Origin: Rhopalosiphum padi | Taxonomy: Eukaryota; Arthropoda; Insecta; Hemiptera; Aphididae | Reading direction: 5' to 3' | DNA: 64,000 nucleotides | Assembly (NCBI RefSeq): GCF_020882245.1 | Contig: NC_083597.1 | Span: forward strand, 23,352,652 to 23,416,651 | Part shown: positions 13,701-28,700 of the stretch, one piece after another | Layout of the letters: each line of letters begins with the position of its first letter | Numbering within the stretch: the stretch's first letter is position 1 | Made by a program: the position numbers and the translations under genes | Notes under the pieces: model-generated | What the model saw: only the letters and a program-made list of their open reading frames with translations | Databases searched by the model: none | Told to the model about the DNA's origin: nothing

Positions 13701-16700
13701 TTTTTCTCTTTTTGTAATCTGGCTACCATCGACTACAAAAATACAGAAAATATACATAATAATTTATAATAATAAAATAATAATAATAATAGTAAATAAT
13801 AATATAATATAATATAATATTATATTATTATTTTCATAATATATTTATTTAATTTACTACATTGCATTTACTTGGCTGATTTCGTATTTAGCCTTTAAGT
13901 TTTCGAACTCGCTTTGAATAGTTTCCTTGTCTTTTTGTAAACGTGCTGCTTGTCCAAGTGATTTGTCTAGTTGTGTTTGAACATTAGTAAGTTCAAACGT
14001 ATTTTGTTCCTTTTCAATATGCCACTAGATGCAATATAAATAATTAATATTGATTTATTTATATGTCTAATATTTATTAAAAAAATACATATAAAAAAGT
14101 TATTATTGAATGTGTATTGTTTATTTTGAATTACCTTCCTGAGTTCATTCGTTGTTTTATTTAGCATATCTTGCACACGATCGGTTTCCCTTTGTGCATC
14201 GTCTAACATCATTTGTAATTTCTCTTGTTGAAGTTGTGCTTTTCCTAGTGTACTCTGAGATCGTTCCAAATCTTCTTTAGTTTTTTCTAACTCTACTAAG
14301 GCCTTTTCTCTTTCCGCAAGGATTCTAGTTACACTTGATTGATTGCGCTCGTATTCATCCTTGACATTATTTATGTCACCTTGGGACTTTTCTAGTTTTG
14401 TTACTAACCTATATATTTCGCCTTGAGACATCTCATGTTTTTCCTGTAATGCCTTGATTTCACCCATTAGTTTATCATTATCAGCTCGAGTTATGCGGAG
14501 GTCAGCTTGTGCTGCTCTCAAATCTGCGAGCGCTTTATCGGCTCTGTCTTGTACTCTGTCCATTTCTTGTGATTTGGTCAGCGTGCTTCTACCGAATGTC
14601 GTTTGTGATAACTCCAAATCTTGCCGTAGTTGGGCATTTTCCAGTTCTAATCTGGCGAATTTCTGTCTTGTATACTCCCAGTCCGCTCCACTTCTATTCA
14701 CTTCACTTGACGCTTTTTCTAATTCAGCCTTTGATTTTCCCAGTTCGCTCTGTGATTGTTCCAATCGTTCTTCTAAACGACTTTTCTCAGAATTTGCTCT
14801 ATTTAATCGAGTGTGAATCTTTTCGACTTCGCTTTCTAGTGCATGAAGTTTTAATTTGAAATCAGCAATATCCCTTTCATGTAAGTCCCTTTCTTCTTGT
14901 CTATCTTGTTCAGCTCGATCTCTCTGTTCTCGTAATTGGTTCATTTGTTTTTCTTTGTCACCTATTGCCTCTTCTAAACTTGTAACCGCACCTTCAGATG
15001 AGCATTGATGCGCTTGAAGTGATGCTAGTCTTGTTCTAGCCATTTCTACTTGGTTGTCTTTCTCTTTCAATAAATCTTCTAAATTTTCAATCTAAAATGT
15101 TTTATATAAATATAAGTTGTAGTAATTATAGTAATCGTAAGCGTTTTAACAAATCTACTCACAATAATACAGTGGTGAATATAATAAGCCGAACAAAATA
15201 AACCTTTGCACTTTAATATGTAACAAAAAACTAATAACGAAGAAATAATAAAAAAATACATACAACAAATAATAATACTTTTAATAATAATACTGATTTG
15301 TGATAACTAAATACAAATTATACTAAAAAATAAATAAAAAATGCATAATAAAAAAAAATATTAATTTTTACATACTTTTCTTTGCAAAACGTTAATTTTT
15401 CGATCCTTAATATCAACGTGATCCTTGAGCTCATTGATTTCATTGGTCACTCTATTTTTTTCCTGAGTAGCTTGCAAAGCAGTTTGTGTTTTTTTTTCAA
15501 TTATACGGTTTTTTTCTTCAAGTCGTGAACGTAATTCTTCAACCTGTTAAAATTTAAATAATGTAATTATAAACGCTTTGAATAAATCAATTTATCTCTG
15601 AAACCTACAAAAATATCGTTTACGAACAATCAAGTTTATATAGTGAAATTTTTAGTCTAATTCCTACCATCATATTATTATATACTCTAAAACGACTATA
15701 GTAATGCTTGTCGTAATATTATTTTGTGTTGTAACTTTAATATAATATAATAATTTTGCACAGTGCAATAAAAATTGTATGAGAAGTAAACAGAGATAGA
15801 AATAGAGTAGTACAATCATGCATAAAATAAAACCATTACAAATTCAGATTAAAAGAAAACCGATAAAACTGAAACGAAGTTGAAAATATACAAAATAATT
15901 AATTAAAAAGTCATTCATTTTTCATTATATTTATAATTTAGGTATATTTTTTTTACATTATTTAATAGCTAATATAATTATTTTTTTTGTATTATTCTTA
16001 TTAAAACTCATAGTATCGACAAATTAAGACCCCGTTTGATTTTTAAATCGTATAATATATTTTTTGGTATCCGATGAATTAATCGCAAAAAATTGATCGC
16101 CGGTGAATAGATCACGAATACAATTTTGGTCACCAAGATAATTGATCGTTGAACAAACATTTTTAGTTTTTTTAGTTATTTTATTACCCTAGGTATATTT
16201 CCGAATTTAATGTTGATTCTATTTCTATTCTTATTTATTTATTTTTAAACAACGGACAGTTAATCCAATTTACATTATTATAATATTTGTAAATAAAATG
16301 TTTGTTTGTAAAATAAAATCAAATATAAATTACACATTATATTAATAAATATTTTATTATTTTATTATTTTTAATTATTAGTTAATAATTACACATACAA
16401 TAAGATATTTAATAATAATGTAAATTAATTAAATTTAAAAAACATAATTTTATTTTAAAGTTGAAGTTGAAAATTATGGGCTATCTACTTCTTTTAAAAA
16501 GTCTAGTTTATTCTTCGTATAATAGTTGTTACATATTTTTATAATTCTTTCTGCGTTGCCTTTGAACTTCCGTTTAACACCAATAGTATTTCAATTCACC
16601 GGAATCCTAATTTTTTTACTTAAAAATCAAATGCAAAATATTTTTTGTCGTTATCGACATTTTATAATATTATATTAAGTTTAGAATTTTTATGTTAAAC

Positions 16701-19700
16701 AATACTTTTGTACAATGGATCATAATAATTCAATCTTAAACTTATTTTTTTTTTGTAAAAATATAAAACTTGTATGATTTTATATTTTTTCAAATGATTA
16801 AATAATGAGCTATATTGTGTTTGATATTGAATAAATTATGTATTGATATTCGATACATCTATATGTACACATAAAATACTTTGTATAATGATTCAAGTAA
16901 AACACATAAATTAAATCGTTTATAAATCAAAGTCTATTGTGGTTTTTAATTACAACGAAATAAGAAAAAAATAATTTATAATTTACAAAGTAGATATAAA
17001 CATAATTAAAAATATTTGGCAATTTGAAAAATTAGAATTTCAACTATTAACAAATGTAATATGAAATACCTAAAGTTGTATTATTGATAAAATAATATAT
17101 AGATAACCCTGGAGATTTTGTACAACGTGATGCTGTATGTAGTTTTAGATGCTCGGTTTACCTTATAAATATATAACTATATAGTTTTTGGTTTATTTCT
17201 TCTTTTTCACTTTACTCTATAGTCAGCTTAGTATGCATTTGGAAAATAACCCAAATGAGAAATTGATTTGATAACACTTACGTCCGCTTGTAACATTGTG
17301 TAATGTTCTTCTTTTGCACTCAACGACTCTTTCAGCACTCCGATATGTCGCTGGTAGTCGGTGTGTTGTTCTTCCAAAGTTTTCATTTTGGCACTCATGG
17401 CCACAATTTCTTGATCACGTCTTTGGATTTCCGACCGGAACTCTTCTAACTGTACACGATACCAATATCACATTATGCAACTACAGCGGGTTGTCATATC
17501 CTCTCAATGTCACTCAAATTAACGCATTAGATAATATTTTGTTTTAGCACACACCATTATACGGGGAATTTCTATTATAGTATTATAATGGTAATGACTT
17601 CAGGATGTGAACATCGATGAAAAATATGTTTTATTCATTATAATCATGCATGGATACTAAATAAAAATTGAGTGAACTTTAAATACGTCATGTTATGAAA
17701 GGTCAGGTTATCTAACATGCTTTGATAGCGGTGTTGATTATTTTTTACGTGAATATTATGCTTTACATTATAATGTGATGAATACGATTTTATTGTCAGT
17801 AAATTATGTAAAGTACCTACACAATGTATATTTGTATATTATTATTTTGTTAACAGAATTATCGTGTTTTTCTATGGTGTTTTTAAATATACATATTTTC
17901 AGATCAGTTATCAAACATTTTGAATACATTTTATCCAACAACGTATACTAATAAAATGCATTTATATTAATAAATGTCATGTGATTATATTTTTTTCAAG
18001 TTATTATTATTTGTATTATTATTATCATTTAATACTCAATTATAAGATGGGATACTTGTTAGAATTTTTTTCCTTTTTAATAATCTATTAAAAAAAAAAA
18101 TAATAAGGTATTGATATAAGTTTTTCAAAAGTTATAAAAATAAATATAATTTATAAATGTTTATTAATTATTGAATAAACTTGAACAATAAATGAGTTTA
18201 TTTAATTTATATTATTATTAATTATTGATATTTATATAGCTATATTTGTATATAATATAATATAATATATCGTTGTTAGTACCTAACTAGGTATATACAT
18301 TATATTTACACAATGTTATCTACTATTAGTTGTTTACGTTGAACAGGTCTATTATTGTTATTAGATTGTTCTTACCTTTTACCCGATGAAGTATAGCACG
18401 TTAATAAAGAAGCAACAATCTAAATCTACTTATGTGCTTTACAAATAATAAATGTTATTGTTATCCAGTCTGTTTATAGTTTAAGTCACCTATCCTACTA
18501 CCCATCCATTATTATACACCATACACGTTTTTAATCGGTGACTGAGGAAGGAACACAACATCTCAAGTCCAAAAAGCATTCCAAGGGTGGTTTGAAAAGA
18601 TAAAAAATAGTTCAAATATTCAAACCAAGAACGTCACATTATATTGTTGATGAACCAAGAAGTTGAAAAGTGCATGACATACAAATGGTGAAAAACAAGC
18701 GGGGTCAAGAGATGTCCGCCGAAGTCGCATGCGGTCAGTCCGTTGGCTACTCACTTGGTGCTTGAACGCTGGCGTCGTCGCGTACTGAACGCCCCTGTCT
18801 AGCGCGTGCCCCGGTGACCCGGCGTACAATCGCATCCTATCCAGTTCTTGTTCAAGGAGACCGACTTCTTTTTCCAATGTCGCTATGCGAGCATCCTTTG
18901 TCTCCAAAATGGCCGTCAGCGTGCCACTGGAAGCCACCCCCACGTTTTGTGTCTGGTACGCTTTTTCTAACTCCATTTGCAGTGCTTTTAGATTGTCATT
19001 GGTAGCCTTTAGGTCCTGTGTTGTCGAATCACAAACAAAAAAATACGTGTTTCACAAAAAAGGGTTTTGGCTCAGAGTGGGTATACATAGTAGTATCTAA
19101 CCACCATTCGCCCCCTATCGAAAAAAAGAAATTTCTATTTCAAATGTCCTCATGCAAGTCCTCGGACTGTTGGACAAACCACCATTATCGGAGGGACGTA
19201 TATTGTAGTAGGTGACTGGTATCGAGAACAGGAGCCCATTTACGAAACACGGTCTGGCATGCAAGACCCAATAAGAATCAATTTATTCTTACAAAAAATA
19301 CATAAAAACTATACGAAAAATTGAAAACAATTTCTCGAAAGTATTCGTAGTCATTTGTACGTTTGGGTCGTTTTTTTTGCAGTGTGAGTGTGTGTCTGTG
19401 TGTGTACTCACGCGCTTCGTACTGTTGAGTTCCTGATCCCGATTCCTGATAACAGACTGGAAGTGGTGGACAAGGTTTTCATTCTCTAACAGTCGTGCCT
19501 CTAAATCAACTTGACGGGCCTCTAATTCAATCGCCTCTACCACTTTACCACCTACAAACATCCAAAGCAATTACATATAAAGCCATCGAATTACACACTA
19601 AAAACAAAAAAAATAAAAAAAAAATAATAATAATAATAACTACTTTGAGGTTTTGTCTTGGAGGGGTGTTTTATAAAATAAAAATAATTATAAAATGCGT

Positions 19701-22700
19701 TTATAGTGCGAATCTACTACGAGTTCTTGGGCTGGTAACTCTAAATGTTATGACAATGTTATCACATATTTTATGATGATGACTTTTTTTTTTTTGATTC
19801 GAGATAAGTGAAGCAGGAGAGACGAGACATAAAGACGCAAAACATTTTGGCACAGTTCTTTCGGAAAAAAACGTAAGCGTATGATTTTGTCCATGTATTG
19901 TTATATACAACTTGTTTCATATACATTCATTAAACCGATTCAGTGCGTTAGACCTTGGAGGCCTAATAAGTTGTCCCGTCTTAGTCTCATCGTGTGAATA
20001 AAATAATTACAAACAATAAGTACGTACATATTATTATGTATTAATGAAAACCATATTAGAGTTGCCAACCGATCCGAACAAATAAACGTACAGCGAACAT
20101 TACAACAACAACATAAAAATAAATAAAACGTCTATTAACACAACTGCAGCAAGCTTGGTAAATTATTATTAAAGTAATAATTGAATATAATAGGCGTTTC
20201 GTGTGGTATATTATACTATATAATAATTTTGGAAGTAGTGCATGTATGTATATATATATATATAATATATATGTGTTTGGTGTGCTTAAGAGAGAAAAAG
20301 AGAGAATATTTTTTATGAGAAGATACAACAAGGCAAAACACACTGAATTGGCTGTTAACTGAAAGTTCTGATTGCGAACGTTTGAAACGACCTGCTTTTG
20401 TGCCATCAACTGCATTTGCTGAAATAACTGTCTCTCCTCCTCCTTGCCTGCTAAAACAAACGCATCTTACATTTTGTCGTTAAATGTTTTATTTGTTTAA
20501 AAAAAAAAGAATAAAAATATCAAGTGCCATTTATGTTGTGTTGTTATTATTATCACAATTTTTTTTTTGTTTTTGGACGTTGAGCTGTTTTCAAGTGAAC
20601 AGTCTTAACAACATAGTAATGCATACAACATATTACTACTCACCAACGCCTTTGTTCTGGAGCATATCCAAAAGCTTCTTTATACTATCGTCTCTAGACT
20701 GTAAGGTTTGCTTTTGTGTCTCTATCCTGAGCTCTAATTCCTGCGGACCGAAATTAATATCATTATAGGGAGACTCGCCGCCGGTTGTCCGGACAACAAA
20801 AAGGGCTGCGTTCCGTGTTTATAGTAGCTACCTTAATAGTCTCTCTGAGGATGGCCACTTCTCGGGTCAAGTGGTCGTTTTCGTTCAACAACAATTCTAC
20901 TTGCTGCTGTAGTTCCATATTTGGCCCACGCATTCGCATTCTCAACTCTTCTTCCAGCTGACGCACCAACATCGATTGTTTCTAAAACGAAAAGTAAAAT
21001 GTCTGCGTTAAAAGGCGGTCGTACAATAACAATAATCGATATTACATAATATTATGCAATTGTCATCCGTACACTCGTATTGACTATTGTACGCGTCAGT
21101 TATTTGAGCGTATCACTCAAACGCGTTTGTGTAGAAAATAATAATCATCTAATTTTATAAAGGAAACTATAATAATATACTATGCCCAATAAACCTTCTT
21201 CGAACGTTTGTCATAAGTAGCTACACAATATAGCCGTTGTCTTTCCGATATATAACACACTTTCAATGGATGTCTAATCCGATTTACATGACGCGTAATC
21301 CCCGGTATACAGTTTTATAATTGCCGGTGGCAATCCGGATTTTAAACCACGGTTGCGGTACTTTGCGTTTATAAGACTTTTACTGCCCGTGCCCGACGAG
21401 CCATTATAGTATGCCATAATAGTGTGTCGCACCATTTACCGGCGTTCATACGTTTCCAACGCGATTTGATACAAAAATACGGTACGGTACGGTATGTGTG
21501 AGGGTATTTTTTTCGTCGAGACGTTTTATCCGGACATAACATGCGCCTATTGCGTAAACGATGTTTACATGGTATTTTAATACTCCGCATAGGAAGAATT
21601 GTAATTTATGTTATCGTATTATGATATCAAGCTCTATTATGGGAAAAAAAACACGATATTATTGTGAGTTGGTCGGAGAAGACGATGCGTTCCGCGTGTG
21701 TGAGAACTAATTCGACTTGGACGCACTTGACTAATTTGCATCTATAGCTAATACACGGTAGCGTGCAGCAGTCCGCAGAAGTCTATAATAATTATTTTAT
21801 TTTTAATTTCACATTGTTTGCGCGTTTGACCGGCGAAAAGTTCAAGGAAACAATATTGTTATATTTGCACGAGTCTCTCGCGGTATATCGTGAAATAATA
21901 ATTATAGGAAACGCACTTAAACAGCACGTACGCGCACACGTCATTCGATCGAAACGAATACGAAGTTATTACATTATGGACGACAGACGATAATAATATT
22001 GTATTATCCCTTGTCCACTGCACTCACCATCGTCCGCCGTGCAGAATAGTTGTATAGGCGCTCATCGCCAAAAGACAACAATAATGATCGTTAAAAGTTT
22101 GCCCGTGTTCGCAATGATGGTGTAATATTATTATCACAGCGAAATGTCGTGTTATCGTCATAGTTTAGTTTGCGAGTAAATTATACGACGGTGCGACGAC
22201 AACGCTGCGATGTTTCCGCTACTCATCGTCGTCGGCAAACGCGTATAGAATACATAATATAATAAAAAAGGGCTACGATTTATATTTATTGGTTTTTTTT
22301 CTTGCTGTGTTCGACGAATTGGTTCGATAGTAAGTTCATATTGATACTCGTGATGCATATTTAAAGTATATATACTTATATCATTGCATACTTTTACTAT
22401 AAAGTATAAACACAATAAATGCATATTTTATGGTATAATATTTAAACAAAATTGGTGTAAAAATCGTGTATTTTTATTGCATATTTTTTCAAAAACAAAA
22501 TCATATTTTACTATTCCATACTGCATATTAATCCTAGCCCTCTATAATAAGACTAATAAGTAACAACGTAGTTTATAATATTGCAGCGTATACAACGCGT
22601 CTTGCCCGCAGTTAAAATAATTGCTCGATTATTAATGGGCCCATCCTCGATATTCGGGCGCGCCTGTTAATATTATTCTTTTTTATGTCGACCGCGGTTT

Positions 22701-25700
22701 TCTACGGCCGGCCAGTCGTATCGTTCCTTATTTCGTCGTACTGGCGTGCGTCCGGACGAATTATTATTTACTGGTCCTGCGGCGGTGAGGGGGGGGGGTC
22801 GAGGGGGGCCGTTGACGGTTGTGCGTGGGAGCGGCAGAGCGAGAAATAACGCCGAACAAAAATTAACTTTTATATATTGTGTTAACAAACACATCGAAAA
22901 GAGTTTAACGCGTAAAGTGCAATTTGACATTTTGACATGTGTTTATTCATTCGTATATGCGCGTGTACACCGCACAGCAGTGAACACGGGAAACGCCTGT
23001 GCTCGGGACACGTCGTATTCGCGCAAACGTCTTCCCGAATGCGGACGGATGTTTTTTCGACGGCTTTGTTATTACGCTTTTTTTTTTTTTCAAACGCTGC
23101 GCGCCACGTGTACGCAATACATTTGCGAGTCGTACTACGGAACCGGGTCAAAAGTAGTACGATAAAAAAAAATCTATACCACTTGGAGGAGAGTAAAATG
23201 TAAACGACATGCACAGACTGCGCGCGCGTACGCAGAGATGCGATATATTGTTATACAGCGATGCGCATACGATTATTCCCGTACGTCCTACTACGTTGGC
23301 TCTCCGCCGACGGCGATAATGACGGACGAAATACACCACCTCTTTATCATATCGTTGCATGACGTGTGGTGTGTTGTAATTTTCAGAAATCGCGACGAGT
23401 CCCGTCCTCTTTAAAAAAAAAGGCAATTTTTGTCACAAAAAAATCGAAAAATTTACAGTCGCGCGTATCGTCCGAAGCGTAACGTCGTCGACGACGACGA
23501 CGGCCAAGTAATTTTGTCTATAGAACTGCGTTTTGTAATATATTCCACTTCATCGGTTGTATTAAATGTATATCGTTCGGAAAACGGCGTTAATTAACAA
23601 CACACACTCGTCAATCGTCCGGCGGTGAATATATCGAATTAATAGATGGCCCGATGGATGGACGAATTAGAAGTTAAAACGTCAAAATTTGGGGTTAAAG
23701 TGGCCGTACCTTCGTCCCGCTTTTGTTTGTACACGAGTCCCCGTTAATTGCCTATTAATGCGCGTCTGGTTAATTTATGGCAGCTTCCGTCGCCGCCAAC
23801 CGACCGTTGTTCACGGTGAGCGGCTGTGGGGATATTCCAAACGCGATTCCTCTATTGCAGTATACGCGTTTCGCCTCCGTCCCGTTGAATAATAATATTT
23901 AATAATGATAATGCCCAACGGGGACTAGGTGTAAACCCGGCGTACCTGAATTGCGGTCTGCAACAGCATAATATAATATATTGTGTTCGTGGTCTGTACG
24001 TATAAAATTATATTATATAACGTTAATAATAAGGAAATGGATGGGCCCTGTCTATATAACTTATCCGAGAAAGTAAAGAACGAGTGTGCTTGAAAAGAAC
24101 GAAAGATACCACACAATGGTTATACCTGTGGCACTGTGGTTATATTATTGTATTAAGCAGGTTCGCGTAGCTATATAATTTCCGAAAGTCGAATTCGACC
24201 TACCCTTGGACGTTTTCCAGTAGATAATAGTTAATGAACTATATATACACTACGAATACTGTGGCCGATCAGAATACGATAAAAGGCACACGATACGACG
24301 GGTGACATAAATGTGACTCGGTTTTAAGTAGAAATTGCTAGTGATAAAATTGATAGTAATTTTAATGGGTAAGGTTCATCTATTTGTTTATTATCTATGA
24401 CAATATATTATACCTATAATAGGACATTGCTATCTATTGCATCTGAGCAAACTTTTTATGTACTCCTATAGATTGCCTATGAGCTATTATGAAAAATTAA
24501 TGAGTAATTACGGTCGTTAGAACACAACTCTTTCTGCCTATTTGTCACTGTATCTCTCTCTCTCTCTCTCTCAAAAAAAAAAAAAAAAATAATAATAATA
24601 ATAAGTAAATAAAAATAATAGTTTATAAAACAGCTAGTAGGTAAACGGAATAAAGATCTTTATTTTGTGTTTATATAAATAGTGAAATCCGTTTTATTCG
24701 TTTCGACATGAACAAATACAATTTTAATTCAAAACATTTTTGTTTATTTTATACTTTTGAAATAATATATGTATAATATTATAAAATGTAATATACCAGT
24801 GAAGAAAAATCAGAGAATGTGTTATGCGTATCACATAATCACATATAGCGTATATTGTATACTTCAGTATAGTATATTGCATTAGCCCATTTCATATATA
24901 ATTATATTATTGTTACACATACACTTGGCTTTAAATGTCATGTGCGATTATGTTATCATGTGTATTTTGCAGGTTCCTATTAATTAAAAACCCCAACTGT
25001 ATATTTTCACAAACAAACAAATAATAATATAAGAATTTGTTATGGCTACAATTATTTCTATATTTTATAATTTATATGTAACGCGTTAAAAATAAAATTA
25101 TAAAAATCCCTTTATGTATATGATAATAATTAAATATTAAACATATAGTTAAGCGTATAACACATTTAAATTATTACGAAAACGTTTAGAAAACGCCATA
25201 CTATCATATTTTCTCCCGTCCTACAAACTTAGAAAATTTGTATTTAGAAAAACCATTTTCGTTGTTTTTTTTATTATTATTCAATTGACCTATTGTCTAA
25301 CTTAAAATTAAGAATATTAACCATCGGCGTATTTCGTTTTTTTATGACATTTCAATTTTTAAGTGAGTTATGGTTATATCAACTATTGAAAAAGCTCATA
25401 ATGTGTAGTTTTTGTTACTTTTTTTTATTTACTATGTTGCGGTTAGAAGGTGTATGTATATTTTTACTGCCTTAATAAAAAAATATTTTCATTGCAGATG
25501 GTATTGATTGTAATATTACGCTATTAAAGAACAATACTGCAAGGATACATTGTTATTTATAATTTATATTATATACGGGTAATTGATTTTATACAAAAAA
25601 AGGGGTTCCATTTAAAATCTGAGGCCCCTAATAATAACGGATTCTATAATATGTATAGAAAACTGCATGTGGTACCTAACGGACACTATTTTTATATTCT

Positions 25701-28700
25701 TATATTTTCTATGTGGGTAACCTAACATATACTGTATTGTAATAAATATATAAATTTTATTAATACGTATTAAGAATATAATGCAATTACTGTAACGATG
25801 AAACAGTGATCGAAAATTCACATTGTTATCTTATTAAGACCGACATTTTCGCGAACGCAGCGTCATTATCGATACGCGTTAATAAAACGATGCGTTATGA
25901 CTATCGGGAGTTGGAAAGTATAGAATGGATTTTAATCGTTTATAACATGAATATAATAATAATAATTAGGTAATTTTAGAGTTTTAGAGTGGATTTAATA
26001 ATTTGATATTTGACGACTGCGCATAAATATATCTACTATATATAGCAACTATGTTATTCACGTGGGCACAAACTGGAGGGTTGAAACAGTGACTACCCCC
26101 AATCTAACCCCCGAAAAAATAAAAAAAAGGACAATAATGCCCCCTCAACTTGTTAAAAATTAATTTAAAAATAAAGCGACTTACAGTGATTATAACTAGC
26201 CAACTAGGTATATAATATCATGATTTAAATCGTATCTTTTGTGTTGTACATAATATAAAAAATATTAACAATTAAATTATTACAATTCAATATCAATCAG
26301 TTTACCTATAGGTACTTGTGATTAGTATTAGTATTAATAAAATAGTAAAGTTGCTAAGAATTAATAACAATACATACGTATATAACTACATGAGTTTGAT
26401 CCTCCTCACTTTTTATTATTACAATTGGGTAATCGAGTTACACTAATGCTTATCGATTTTCGTTTTTTCGTTGCACGAATAAAATTTAATTATTATTTGT
26501 TTTCGAGAACCTCAGAAAAAAATCCATTTTCTACAACTAATTTATATTATAATATAACGTCACGTACTTTTTAAACGAACAACTATTGATAATTTATTCG
26601 CATTTTGATGCAAGCCATAATCAAGCCGACGACAAAAAGTATAAAATGTCGTATACTCGTTTATTATATATATATATGTATAAGTACGTGACGCATTTTA
26701 GCATGCGCTAAAACGACCATTGTGTAAAGAGAATAAAAATATATTTTAATGCGTTCCGAGAGCTTTGCCGATGACGGCGTGTCTGTTGGATCGTCTGCCG
26801 AGTATACGTATTAATCATTATACACATATTATAATACATATATATATATATATATAAATATAATGTATATGTATTAATATATGGGTACGTGTGCCTATAC
26901 ATTATTATACAAGACAATGCGAAACGGTGTAAACGCCACGATTGGACCAAACCCAAACAAACAGATTTTAAGACACGAATAAAAACTTTGTTTATACGTC
27001 TTGTACGTGTACAGTGTACATTTAAATATTTAAATAAAATACAGTATAATATATATAATGTTATTTTCAGTTTTACCCAATTTTGGCCATCGTGCACTGA
27101 ATTTTTAACAACGATCTTTCTCGTCGACTTTATACGCGATGAATCTGACACAATAATAGGTGGTAATAACTAAAAATGTAAAATAACAACGATAATTCAC
27201 GTATTCGTGTATTCGTTGATAGATTTCAGACGACCCGGGAATGGCCGACGAGTTAGTATATAAATATATTTTTTTTTCATAAATATTTTTATGAAAATAT
27301 ATATTACTTATCTAACGAATTTTTATCGTTTTTATAATCATTGTACATAATATTATGATAATTCTCGAGCAAACATTTCGGACATTAAGTTTTATAATTT
27401 GGAATTTAATATATTTGGTAAAATTACTATAGTTCTATACCTTCTGTATAATATACAGTACACTCGTTTAATATTGTGGTCTTCTCCAACTATGTGTTGG
27501 TTTGCACTAAACCAATTATTGTTAATGTAAATGTTAAAACCATTATTTAATATTTAATGTTATGTGTGACCGAGTGGAGAACATTATTTGGCCACTCATT
27601 ATTTTTTCACACGTTACATTATACACGAGAAATATTACTGCTGTGGCATAATTATGATAAAAAGATGTGATCGAGCCTTTTTTCAAAGAGTAATTCATGT
27701 TTGATACTGGTAATTCAATTTCATAGAAATTATAAACAGTTGTCGATTAATGATAATTTTTATTTTTATGGAATGAAAATTTGTTATAGGTATAAGCTAA
27801 TTCATAATAATAAGTTGATCTAATAATAAATTTCAAATTTCAAAAATTGTTAACCGAGTTTTTTTAAAGTCGCGCGTATTGCGTATTTATAATATATTCG
27901 TTGTTAATAAATGTTTGTAGTTTTGTAGAAATAATTATATTAATTAAATTTTAATTAACTCTACAAATAAGTTCAAATATTTAGAGACATATCCTGATAG
28001 TGGGGGTGCGGTGGAAAGCGTATACTGCTCTAGTATTTTACGGGACAAAGTCGAAAGTATTTACTATAAGTAATATCTCTCCACACAAAAAATCCAAATT
28101 ATTAATGTCCGCAATAACGTGGTAACGGGGTGGCTAAATAATTCTGCATTTTTCTTTATAGACTTTTAAATTTATCTTTATAAGACATTTATTACTTTTT
28201 TTATTTGTCTTAGAATCTTAGATTATCGGGCGCCGTTCGCAGTTGGCGTCGAATCGTGCAAAAGAATCGGGGAAAAGACGGCGGTGGTCCACTGCAGTGG
28301 TGCGACCTTTTTTTGGCCACTGCGCGCACATACACACATACGCACACGCACACATACACATATACACAAACACGCATTTTATACACAATACTATCTTCCC
28401 GCACACATAATATAATCGATAGGCCAACGTCGCCGCCGTCTAAGGCGTGTGGCTTTTAAAGGCAAAACCGCACCAACCCTGTTGTTTGATGCCCTGCCAG
28501 CCCTCTTTTCGTGGCGTACGGTTCGCTGTTATGCGCACGAACGTAAAACAACCCTTACACTGTAATGCATGTGTGTGTACAGAGTGAATTACTATTTTTA
28601 ACGTTTAGGGAGTAGAACATAAAATATATAAGAAGTAATAAATCGCGTACCTATTATCAAGAAAAAAAATAATTTGTGTAGTTTTAAACTTATACGCATT

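Noticed and set aside
13967..14134. Continuation of the exon 8 frame past its donor
   Set aside because: Reads into AT-rich intron with Phe/Ile/Asn runs. The next exon (13872-14024) is in a different frame and matches BRP.
11106..14859. Plus-strand open frames opposite the brp coiled-coil exons
   Set aside because: Ser/Leu/Phe-rich mirror images of the Glu/Lys/Gln coiled coil, expected antisense to such sequence.
22673..23426. Overlapping frames of 85-139 codons in intron 1
   Set aside because: Found on both strands of a CpG-rich patch, with no family resemblance, no splice logic and no codon pattern.
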